IMG/VR virus record: IMGVR_UViG_3300041964_000083
Coordinates: 62,001-126,000 of that record
DNA from: a virus
Length of the DNA: 64,000 nucleotides
Reading direction: 5' to 3' (one strand)
Below, in pieces: positions 1 through 10,700 of this stretch (positions are counted from its first letter, which is position 1; the number at the start of each line of letters is the position of its first letter). The notes below the pieces were generated by a model. That model saw only the letters and a program-made list of their open reading frames with translations. It was not told where the DNA came from and made no database searches. The translations under genes and the position numbers were made by a program.

Positions 1-75
1 GCTGACCCAGAAAGAGTACAGAAAGTGGGTAAACGCTTAGGCGATCGCTGGGCAAGAAATATGGGAGCAAAATAA
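1..75 (+). CDS. C-terminal end of an upstream gene (partial)
   Basis: Frame 1 is open from the window edge and ends at TAA 73-75, giving 24 residues that end in ARNMGAK. A HIP1 site lies inside it. The stop overlaps the ATG of the next gene (TAATG), so the two are probably co-transcribed and translationally coupled. Too little is visible to assign a function. Confidence 0.6.
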   Translation, partial: ADPERVQKVGKRLGDRWARNMGAK

Positions 76-3000
76 TGATTGCTGTTCGCTATGATCGTGC
101 CAAACCTAATTGCAAAAAAGGTAAGCCTTGCGGTAGCGTTTGCATTCCGCAAAAAGCTAAATGTCGTAAAGAATCTCCACAAGAAACTAATACAGGTGGG
201 GATGGCGCAATCAAAGCAGCGGGCTGGGCAGTTGCGGCTGCCGCAACTGCCGCATTAATTGGTGTGCCTGTAGCCACTTACGCTGGTGTGCGATCGCGTT
301 ATCGAGAAGGGTTTAAAGAATCTGCCAAAATGGCACAGTCAATGGCAAAGGATATAGAACCTATCAATGTAAAGGAAAAACAGCACTCTGTTGTATTTTG
401 TGTTGGTGGAATGGACTATGGGCATGAAAACACTAATCCTAATATTAGTGGCAGAATAATTTCTTTAGCCGTTAATAAGTCTTTATCCCAAAAAGATAAA
501 GGACTAAAGACAATTCCTATTTCTACACAAGGTAGTAATTTAGATAAGAAAGAGAAACCAGAAGGTATTCATCAATTTGTTGCTGATGGATTTAAGCGAA
601 CTGTTTACAAAAATGTGGTAGAGCAAGGTAGAAATAAAGCTGCGGTAAGGCTTGCTGCACAGGCGATCGCGTATCACGATAAATACCCAGATAAGCAAAT
701 CGTCATGTTTGGTACTTCTATGGGTGGGATGATTGTCAATGAAGCACAGGAGATACTAAAACAAGCCAAACCGTCTATGAAGAGCAAGCTTAAGTCAATG
801 ACGGTTGGAACTCCTTATTTTGGGCTAACTGAGCCTTGGGGAGAAACGACAGAGATTGCTGCACACGAAGACAAATTTACAACCGTTTTACCGACGCGAT
901 CAAAGACTAAGTTATTTAATCTCAAGCACGTAAACACTAAATCTACGGATGTGCTTCATGGACATTTGTTAAGTGATTATTTTCAGTCAGATGAGGTGAA
1001 AAAACATTTATCAGATTTTATTTATAAAGATGTTAAAACAACTAAAAATACCAAAAAAGACTCAGCTAACGAACCTAAATGTCGGACAGGACAACCATGT
1101 GGGGAGATTTGCATACCTAAAACACATAAATGCAGAATAGGTTCTTATTCTCCTGCAAAAAAAGCAAAAGTTGAAGCTGTAAAAAGAAAACGACGACAAG
1201 TCGCATTAATGAAATTTTCTGCCGCAATAGGCGTACTTGTGGCATTTGAAGCTGCGGTTGTTGCCACGAATTACGCAATTGACAGAAGGAATGAGCAAAC
1301 AATAGCTGAAGAAAAAGAGGTTAAAGACGATTTTCAATCAGATGTCGACAATTTTGTAGATTTTCGTTCCGAAATGAGAGATAAGGCTCGATCATGGGGT
1401 GTTGGTCGAGGATATACGGATATTGAGCTTGTAGATGATTGGTATTGGGGCTTTCCTCCTACAGGGTATATGCAAGAACCTATTCAAAGTGAAAACCAAG
1501 AACTAGAACAAGTTAAAAAATCACTACAAGACATGGAAAAGAAGTGGCGCGATCGCGCTAACGTTGAGCATTTTAACAATATCCCTGATACAGCGCATAG
1601 CAAGAATAGAAAAAAAGCTACTACAGATTCTATTGCTGTCACCAATCCACATTATCAAAAACTTATATTTCAATTAAAAACTATTCTAAATCGTGTTTAT
1701 ACAGATGGTATTGATCATTTTATAAAAGTAGAAGTTGATAAGGCTAATACTATAACTGGGTTATTCAGAGATGGTACAAAAATATTAGAGTTTACGATTA
1801 AAGGTAACGACATTACTTATAAAAAAGCAGGATTTAAAAACAAAAAAGACTCAACTTATTATGATTCTTTGGCATTAGAGTTAACGTTACGTAGTGATGC
1901 GATCAAGAAAAAAGATAAATGCGTAAAGGGTATATCTTGTGGGGCAGCTTGTGTTGCTTCTAATAAATCATGTCGATTGAAAGCTAACGCGATCGCGTCA
2001 TTTGGGGAACTGGCTCAACTAAGAACTACGGCTGCTCAAGTTGGTGGTGGAACTGCACCAACACCCGTAGCCGATCAAGACACATATGAAACGAACCCAG
2101 ATACTGGACAACCCTACACTATTCGAGAGCTAAAGAAAAAAGCATCAGAAAAAGGAGTATATCGTTACTCTGAAATGACAAGTGATCAGCTTAAAGAGGC
2201 GTTAAGGGCAACAGATAAAGACCCTGACCAACAAGAAAGGCTAGGGAAAACTCTAACTAGAGAGCGATCACTTACTGGGCGTGCCCAACGCGCTGGTTTA
2301 ATTGGCAAAACTAAACCTGAAAAGCAATTTGTTCAATGGACGCGGGAATGGAACAAGATTTCTAAGTTTGCTGATTATGTCGGCAAAGCGCCACTAGGTT
2401 GGGGGATGACAGCAACTGCTGCATTCTTGGCGGGTACAGCAGTTCGTACTTATGAGCAAGCTAAAGACCACTATCGACAAGGTTTGAATGACTCAGCACG
2501 AGCCGCTGAAGCGCGTGCCGTTGGAATGGATACGAGTCGCGTTAGCAAAGAAAATATTGCATTTGTGGTTGGCGGTTTTAATGGGTTAGGGCATTCATCT
2601 CAGAAGATGCGCGAACTATTGGAAGAAGACCCTCAGCTAACTGATAAAAATCATTATGTGCAATTTGATTTAAAAGAAACCGATGTTCCTCCTTACGACG
2701 GTAACAAGCGTAACCCCGATGGTTCTTATAGTTTGGGTTATTTAGGGTATGTTGCAACTAGAGGTGTAGGGCAATTTGCTAAAGATTTGACCAGACAGCG
2801 TAACGATGATGCTGTAGAACTAGCCGCCCAAATTTATGCTCATGCGGTACGACGCAATGCGACCAATTATCAGATGGCGCATAAAGACAAAAGCTTCAAC
2901 ATCGTGTCGCATTCGGTAGGTGGCGAAGTCGTGAACCAAGCAATGGATATCCTATCCAAAATGAAAGCGGTAGGGGGGAAGAGTTCACCTACAGGGAAGG

Positions 3001-4724
3001 AGGTACTAGAGCGAGTTAATATTGTTCACCTATCCGCTCCCGATACGGGGTTTACTGAAAACCTTCCAGGTAACTACCGCAATATTACTTCTGGGCAAGA
3101 CCCTTTTTCTTGGATGCCCAAACGTCGAGAAAAGTGGGTAAGTACGGTTAAAGGGAATGAGCCTGAAGATTATATTCGTGACCCAGAGGTGCGAGAACAG
3201 ATTCGTCAAGGGTTTGGCTATTACGATATCAGTGCTAAACAACGGGAACGTAGCGAGAAGACGCGATCGCGCAAGAAGAAAGAACCGAGTGCAGCTAAAT
3301 CAAAACCGAAGCCTAAACCTAAAGCAAAATCTCAAGGCACAGAACAGAAAACAGATGCTTACTGGGAAGCATTTAATGCGGTTCGCTTAGATGCAGCTCG
3401 AAAAAAAGCTAAATGTAAAACAGGTAAACCTTGTAAGGATGTCTGCATACCCAAAAACGCTATTTGCCGCGATGACGTGATTAAACGGGTAAAAATAGGT
3501 GCGGAAATTACAGGTAAAGGGTTATTGGCTGCTGCTGGTGTAGGACTAGCGGTAGGTGCTGCTAGTATTTTGTCACCTGGAGGTGGACTCCCCATGCCAG
3601 GGAAACCACCCAAAATTGATATTAAAGCACCTGTAGTTGATAAACAAGCTCAGAAAGAAAGATCAGAGCAAATACGTAAACAAGGCGAAGAAATTGGGCA
3701 GCAGGTTAAAGAAGGGTTAGAGAAAACACGACAGCGTTTTGAAGATGAGCGCAAAGCAAGACGAGAAGAGGAAAAAGTGGAACGGGAACGCAAAAAAACC
3801 GAAAGTAGAGCGCAACGACAAAAGGAACAAGAAGAAGCTTGGAACAAAATTCAAGCTAAAAGAAGACAAGCCATTGCCACCAACAAACAGGTAATTGATG
3901 AAAATTTCGATGATTGGGTTGATCGAGCTTCAGCTAATACACTGGATTTAACACCCGAAGAACGCGCAAAAAAAAGTGAAGCTGGCGATCGTTTCCTTAA
4001 TGGAAAAGGTATGGGGGCTATCGCTGGTGGTAGTTATAGCGAATTTTTGTTACTACAAAACCATGTAGCTAAATCTAGTCCAGAAGAAGCTTACAAAGCG
4101 TGGAAGCAAGAAATGGGGTTAACCAAAGAACAACTACAAGAAAAAGTTATTTCTAGGTATGCTCCTGATGACGAACTTGAAATGCAGCACGATGATATTG
4201 ACAAGGGAGAAGGCACAAAAGAAGAAAAAACGTTTTCTAAGCAGCTTGCTACAACACGTCACAACAACAAAGTAGCAGCATACAAAAAAATTGCCGAAAA
4301 AATGGCTAATGATGTTGACTTAGTAAACCCAAGGCAACGCAAGTCCGAATTTGAAATGTCAGCAAAAATGGCAGGTGCAGCTAAAGATTTAGTTGGTGGA
4401 ATGAATAAGACATTGCGGGATATTGAAGACTGGGATATAGGCAAAGATTTTGATAAGGTATTTAACCAATTTAAAGATAGATTTAAATCTAACTTTGGTG
4501 AAGGTAATACCCGATCACGTAGTACCAAAACATTTGCTGGTAATGATTGGTGGGATGCACTAGAAGTTAAGCAAGCTTCTACGGAACCAGAAGTTAAACA
4601 AGCATTTAAGAAAAAAGCTAGACAATACCATCCAGATATTAATAAAGCGCCAGAAGCTGAAGAACAAATGAAAGAAATTGTCAACGCTTACGAACTTTGG
4701 CAGCACCATAACAAGCGCAAATAG
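75..4724 (+). CDS. Modular Cys4 / membrane / hydrolase-like protein with C-terminal J domain
   Basis: This 1549-residue protein has four copies of a Cys motif, C-x5-C-x3-C-x6-C, at residues 13-30, 336-353, 616-633 and 1114-1131, usually with the core PCG..CIP. Hydrophobic segments follow at about 47-71, 377-400, 776-793 and 1149-1168. Modules 1 and 3 carry alpha/beta-hydrolase-like nucleophile elbows, GTSMGG (Ser215) and SHSVGG (Ser947), each after an F-V-GG strand. A charged coiled-coil region lies near 1190-1260. Residues about 1490-1545 form a J domain with the diagnostic HPD at 1519-1521, which would stimulate an Hsp70 such as DnaK. Position next to the tape measure suggests a virion or tail-assembly role, which is inference. 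The Cys motif recurs in the ParB-like protein at 20085-22139. The TAG stop abuts the next ATG in the same frame. The domain calls are from motifs only. Confidence 0.8.
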   Translation: MIAVRYDRAKPNCKKGKPCGSVCIPQKAKCRKESPQETNTGGDGAIKAAGWAVAAAATAALIGVPVATYAGVRSRYREGFKESAKMAQSMAKDIEPINVKEKQHSVVFCVGGMDYGHENTNPNISGRIISLAVNKSLSQKDKGLKTIPISTQGSNLDKKEKPEGIHQFVADGFKRTVYKNVVEQGRNKAAVRLAAQAIAYHDKYPDKQIVMFGTSMGGMIVNEAQEILKQAKPSMKSKLKSMTVGTPYFGLTEPWGETTEIAAHEDKFTTVLPTRSKTKLFNLKHVNTKSTDVLHGHLLSDYFQSDEVKKHLSDFIYKDVKTTKNTKKDSANEPKCRTGQPCGEICIPKTHKCRIGSYSPAKKAKVEAVKRKRRQVALMKFSAAIGVLVAFEAAVVATNYAIDRRNEQTIAEEKEVKDDFQSDVDNFVDFRSEMRDKARSWGVGRGYTDIELVDDWYWGFPPTGYMQEPIQSENQELEQVKKSLQDMEKKWRDRANVEHFNNIPDTAHSKNRKKATTDSIAVTNPHYQKLIFQLKTILNRVYTDGIDHFIKVEVDKANTITGLFRDGTKILEFTIKGNDITYKKAGFKNKKDSTYYDSLALELTLRSDAIKKKDKCVKGISCGAACVASNKSCRLKANAIASFGELAQLRTTAAQVGGGTAPTPVADQDTYETNPDTGQPYTIRELKKKASEKGVYRYSEMTSDQLKEALRATDKDPDQQERLGKTLTRERSLTGRAQRAGLIGKTKPEKQFVQWTREWNKISKFADYVGKAPLGWGMTATAAFLAGTAVRTYEQAKDHYRQGLNDSARAAEARAVGMDTSRVSKENIAFVVGGFNGLGHSSQKMRELLEEDPQLTDKNHYVQFDLKETDVPPYDGNKRNPDGSYSLGYLGYVATRGVGQFAKDLTRQRNDDAVELAAQIYAHAVRRNATNYQMAHKDKSFNIVSHSVGGEVVNQAMDILSKMKAVGGKSSPTGKEVLERVNIVHLSAPDTGFTENLPGNYRNITSGQDPFSWMPKRREKWVSTVKGNEPEDYIRDPEVREQIRQGFGYYDISAKQRERSEKTRSRKKKEPSAAKSKPKPKPKAKSQGTEQKTDAYWEAFNAVRLDAARKKAKCKTGKPCKDVCIPKNAICRDDVIKRVKIGAEITGKGLLAAAGVGLAVGAASILSPGGGLPMPGKPPKIDIKAPVVDKQAQKERSEQIRKQGEEIGQQVKEGLEKTRQRFEDERKARREEEKVERERKKTESRAQRQKEQEEAWNKIQAKRRQAIATNKQVIDENFDDWVDRASANTLDLTPEERAKKSEAGDRFLNGKGMGAIAGGSYSEFLLLQNHVAKSSPEEAYKAWKQEMGLTKEQLQEKVISRYAPDDELEMQHDDIDKGEGTKEEKTFSKQLATTRHNNKVAAYKKIAEKMANDVDLVNPRQRKSEFEMSAKMAGAAKDLVGGMNKTLRDIEDWDIGKDFDKVFNQFKDRFKSNFGEGNTRSRSTKTFAGNDWWDALEVKQASTEPEVKQAFKKKARQYHPDINKAPEAEEQMKEIVNAYELWQHHNKRK

Positions 4725-7700
4725 ATGCCAGCAACTAACAACGCGGTTCAAATTGTCATTAGTGCCACCGACAACGCCAGTGGTGTTATTTCCAACATTC
4801 AATCAAGCCTGAGTGGTTTATCAAAGCTTGTTTCTCAACCACTACAGACGGCATTATTAAATCTTAACCGTGTTACCAACTCTGTTTCTCAAGATATTGT
4901 CGATAAAGTTGGCGCAATTGGCAAATCATTCAACCAAGTTTTTAGCAATATAGCCAGCCCAGTCTCCTTTCCTCTGAGTGGGTTGACGCGATCGCTTGAT
5001 GAAATTCCGGGTTTATTCACATCAGCCTTCACTCGTGGTAGTCAAGCTGCAACCATAGCAATTCAGGATATTGGTGGAGTAGACACAAGGGATTTAAATC
5101 AGTCTCTTGGTGAAGTACCTAAACTATTTAACTCCACATTCACTCGTGGTGCTCAAGCTGCAAACAATGCGCTTAAAGAGATTGGTGGATTAGATGTAGG
5201 TGAGCTAAATCAATCTTTAGCAGGTGTACCACAACTATTCAACTCTACATTTATTCGCGGTAGTCAGGCAGCTAATAGCGCACTCCAGAATATTGGCGGT
5301 ATTGATACAGGCAAATTAACTCAATCCCTTGATAGAGTTCCACAACTATTCAACTCGACTTTCATTCGCAGCACTCAATCAGCTCAAAACGCGCTTAAAA
5401 GTATTGGTAGTGTTAATACCAGTGGATTGAGCCAGTCTTTAGGTGAAGTTCCAGCTTTGTTCGCTTCGGCATTTAATCGTAGCGGTCAGGTGGCAAACAA
5501 TGCTCTCCAGAATATTGGCAAATTAAATACTGGTGAACTATCTCAATCATTAGCCGAAGTTCCCAAACTATTTAACTCAACATTTACGCGCAGCAGTCAA
5601 GTAGCTCAGAATGCGCTACGGGATATTGGTGGAATAGAGACTGATGGATTGACGCGATCGCTAAATGAAATTCCAACCTTATTTGCAGCAACATTTACTC
5701 GCAGCGCTCAGTCGGCGCAAAAAGTCATTCAATCGATTGGTGGTGTAGAAACAAACCAGATAACACAGTCTTTAGCTGAAGTTCCAGGTTTATTCACATC
5801 AGCATTTACTCGTGGTACTAACGCTGCAACAAATGCTCTCCAATCGATGGGAGAATTAAATACTGAGGGACTAACTCAATCTCTGGATGAAGTACCGCAG
5901 CTTTTCAATTCAGCGTTTACCCGTGGAAGTCAGGCTGCAACTACAGCTCTTGGGTCAATTAATGGAATTGATACAGACAAACTAGACCAATCACTAAGTG
6001 AAGTACCAAGTTTATTTGCTAGGGTATTTAACCAAAGCAATCAGATTGCTCAAAACAATCTTGAATCGATTGGTGGAGTGGACACAAGGGAAATAACCCA
6101 ATCATTAGCTGAAGTTCCAACCTTATTCACATCAGCATTTAGTCGTGGAGAGCAGGTAGCACAAAATGCTTTTAAAGGTATTGGAAATATTAATACGGGT
6201 GAATTAAAGCAATCCTTAAACGAGATACCGAGTTTATTTAATTCAACATTTACTCGTAGCGCACAATTAGCACAGAACAAACTCAAAGATTTCGATGGTA
6301 TAAATACTGGCAAATTAACGCAATCGCTAAGTGAGGTTCCACAGCTTTTTAGTTCAACTTTTAATCGAAGTAGCCAAGTTGCCCAAAATGCTCTCCAGAA
6401 CATTGGCGACGTTAATACTGACGGATTAGCTCAATCATTGGGTGAAGTGCCGCGTTTATTTACTTCATTTTTTACCCGTGGTACTCAAACTGCTCAGAAT
6501 GCGCTTCAAAACATTGGTGATATTGATGCTAGTGAGCTAACGCGATCGCTAGACAAGATTCCAAGTTTATTCACAACCACATTCACCCGTAGTAGCCAAG
6601 TAGCAAAAAATGCGCTTCAAAACATTGGAGAAATAGATACGGGTAAATTAATCCAATCAATTGATGAGGTACCAAGCTTACTCGTATCAACATTTACTCG
6701 TGGTAGTCAAGCGGTTAACAACGCACTTCAAAATATTGATGGAATCGATACCGACAAACTAACTCAGTCTTTGTCAGAAGTACCAGCTTTGTTTACTTCA
6801 ACATTCAATCAGGGGAGTCGTGCAGCTACTAATGCTCTTCAGGCGATTGGTGGCATAGACACTGGAGGGTTAACTGAATCTCTTGGTGAAGTACCTCAAT
6901 TGTTTAATTCGGCATTTACTCGTGGTAAGCAATCGGCAAATAATGCCATTCAGGGTATTGGTGAATTAAGCACGGATAAACTTAATCAATCACTAGAAGA
7001 AATACCGCGACTATTTGGCACAACATTTACTCGTAGTAGGCAAGTTGCGGACAATGCTTTTCAAAATATTGATGGGATAAACACTGGTAAATTAGATCAG
7101 TCTTTAAATCAAATACTTAAACTTTTCACATCAACATTTAATCAAAGCAGTCAGGCTGCAACCAATGCTTTACAGAAAATTGGTGGAGTAGATACCGACA
7201 AACTAACTCAATCAATCAACGAAGTTCCCCAATTATTAGGCTCTTCATTTACTCGTGGCAGTCAAGCGGCAACTACGGCACTTCAGAATATTGGTAAGCT
7301 TGACACAGGCAGACTTACTCAATCTTTAGGCGAAATACCCGCTTTATTTAATTCAGCGTTTACTCGTGGTGGTCAAGTAGCACAAAATGCACTTGCAAGT
7401 GTTGATGGTATTGACACGAGTAGATTAACCCAATCATTGAGTGGTGTTCCACAACTATTCAACTCAGCATTTGATCGTAGCAGTCAAGCCGCAACCACCG
7501 CGCTTCAGAATATCGGTGAATTAAATACAAGCGGTTTAACCCAATCTCTTGGTGAGATTCCGACACTTTTTAATTCAGCGTTCACCCGTGGTTCGCAATC
7601 AGCTCAAAATGCTCTTCAGGACATTGGTGGTGTTGTCGATACAAGCGAACTTACTCAATCGCTGAGTGAAGTTCCACAAATTTTTAACTCAACATTCGCT

Positions 7701-10700
7701 CGTAGTAGTCAAGTTGCACAGAACGCCATACAGTCAATCGGGGAAGTCGATACGGGTGCGCTAAGTCAATCTTTGGGTGAAATACCGAGTTTATTTGCAT
7801 CAACATTTAATCGTAGTCGCCAAACGGCTTCAGATGCGCTTAAAGATATTGGAGGAGTAAACACCGACGAATTAAATCAATCGCTAGGCAAAATTCCGCA
7901 ACTCTTTAACTCGGCATTTAGTCGAGGTAGTCAGGTTGCCACAGATTCACTTCAAACCGTGGGTGAATTGAACACCGACGAATTAACGCGATCGCTAGCC
8001 GAAATACCTGATTTATTTAACTCGACCTTCACCCGTAGTCGTCAGTCAGCTCAAACTGCCTTACAGTCAATTGGTGGTATTGATACTGGAGAACTAAGCC
8101 AGTCTGTCAATAGTATCCCACCGCTCTTTACTTCAGCGTTTGATAAAGGCAGTCAAGCCGCAGAAAATGCACTTCAAGATATTGGTGGGGTAGATGCCCG
8201 TAAGTTGACACAATCTTTAGAAGATGTTCCGGGTTTATTCGCCTCGACATTTAATCGGAGCGCTCAAGCAGCACAGAACGCTCTCCAGAGCATCGGTGAA
8301 TTAAATACAAGTGGTTTAACTCAATCATTGAGTGAGGTTCCAGTTTTATTTAATTTGGCATTCACCCGTAGTAGTCAGGCTGCAAGCAACGCTCTTCAGG
8401 GTATCGACAAACTTGACACAAAGCGTTTAAGCCAATCACTAGACGAGATTCCTCAACTATTTACATCGACATTTACTCGTGGTAATCAAGTTGCTCAAGA
8501 TGCACTTCAGAATATTGATGGCGTCAATACAGATAACCTAAAGCAGTCGCTAAATGAAGTCCCAAGTTTATTTACATCAGTATTTAATCGTAGCCGTTCA
8601 GTTGCCACCAATACCCTTCGATCAATTGGTGGAGTAGATACTAGTGAATTAACGCGATCGCTAAGTGGAATACCTCAATTCTTCACTTCAGCATTTACCC
8701 GTGGTGTTCAGATAGCACAAAATACCTTTCAGAGTATTGGCGAACTTGACACTGGTGAATTGAATCAGTCTCTGAGTGAGATTCCTCAATTATTTAACTC
8801 CGCATTCACCCGTGGTAACCAATCTGCTACCAACGCTCTTCAGAATATTGGTAATGTAGACACTAGCGGACTGACTCAATCACTGACTGAAGTCCCGCAG
8901 ATTCTCAACTCAGCATTCACTCGCGGCAGTCAATCAGCAAACAGCGCACTCCAAGATATTGGTGGTGTTAATACAGATGAACTAACGCAATCGCTGAATG
9001 AAGTACCTCAACTCTTTAGCTCTACGTTTAATCGCGGCACTCAAGCCGCAACTAATGCTCTTCAAAACATTGGTGAACTCAATACAAGTGGTTTAACTCA
9101 AGCGCTAGGCGAGGTTCTAACTTTATTTAATTCAGCTTTCACTCGTGGTAGTCAGGCGGCAAACAGCGCACTTCAGTCCATTGATGATATCGACACGGGT
9201 AACTTAAATCGGTCTTTGGCTGAAATCCCTCAGTTATTCACTTCAACATTTAATCGGGGTACTCAAGCTGCGCGGAATGCTCTACAGTCAATTGATGGAG
9301 TAGATACAAATCAGCTGGGTCAATCTCTAAGTGAGGTTCCTCAGCTATTTACGTCGGCATTTACCCGTGGGGGTCAAGCAGCACAAGATACGATCGCGTC
9401 CGTGTTTTCAGATATCCCCGCAGATGTATCAACGCTGTTTAGTGATATATCGAATCGCGCTAAAACTTCGGTTGATAGTTTATTTCAAGGAATTGCACCA
9501 GATACTGGAAAACTTAATGCCGCAATTAAGCCTATTGGCAATGCTATACCAGATTCGCTAAAACCTGGAATTGCATCTGCACGGCAAACTTTTGCAAGCT
9601 TTTTTCAATCAATCCCTAATCAAGTTGATGATTGGCTTGCAGCACTACCTACATCATTAGGTAATGCTGTTAACAGTGCAGTTGACAGCATTGCATTAAA
9701 TTTTGATGGATTGACGCGATCGCTTACCGATGGTCTATCCGATGCCTTTGGTGGTGCGGCTCTAGGGATTGGTGATATTGGTGCTGGATTAAACCCTTTT
9801 GCAGGATTAGCATCTGGGATTAGCGGTGCTGCCACTGGATTAGATAAAGTCGGAACATCTATTAGTAGCGCGATCACATCTGGCTTTACCAAAGCCAATA
9901 CTCAAGTAGATGGATTTTTCACTGGAATTACAAACCGAGTACCCAATCTTCTATCGGGTTTACCCCAAGCTATTTTAGCTCAATTAGATACGTCTGTTAA
10001 AGCACTCACTCCTGATTTAAGCGGTATTCAAGCATCGTTTGGTCGAATTAGCGATGCATTTGCCATCGGATTTGAACCAGGAATCGCCGCAGCACAAGAA
10101 GAAGTTGAAACATTTTTCCGAGAAATTGCTCAAAATGCACCCGAATGGATGCGGGATTTACCGCAGTCAATTACAAATACATTCGATAGTGCATTTAATT
10201 CAATAAACCTTGGACAAGCCTCGTCAAACTTTTTAGAGTTTGGTGAAAATGTATTTTCTGTATTTGACAGTATTGGAGACGCAATCAATGATACTGGTAA
10301 TTTAATCCGAAATCTTGACACTATTTTCCAGACAACTCTAGGCACTAGTCTGGGTGACTTGGTTAAGAAACAAATTGAAGACCTTAACGATGATATGGGT
10401 AAGGTTTTTGATGACGGACAAATATTAATACCATTGTCAACAACATTAGGTGAGCTTGCTAAAACAGGTACACCCGCAGGTGCTAGCTTCTTCTCTGGGT
10501 TTTTTGGAGCTTTTGGTGAAGAATTTGCTAGTTTCTTTCCTACATTCACAAGTCTTATTTCAAAAGGAATAAGCAGTGTTACAGGGCTGATTCCATCTTT
10601 ATTCGGTTCAATTTCGTCGTTAATACCTAGTACCCTTAAAACGGCATTTTCTTCTGTAACAGCAACCGCAGGGTCAGCTTTCACTTCCATTTCGGCATTA

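Noticed and set aside
4259-4684. 141-codon minus-strand frame opposite the J domain
   Set aside because: The plus frame has a clear J domain; the opposite frame is a coding shadow.
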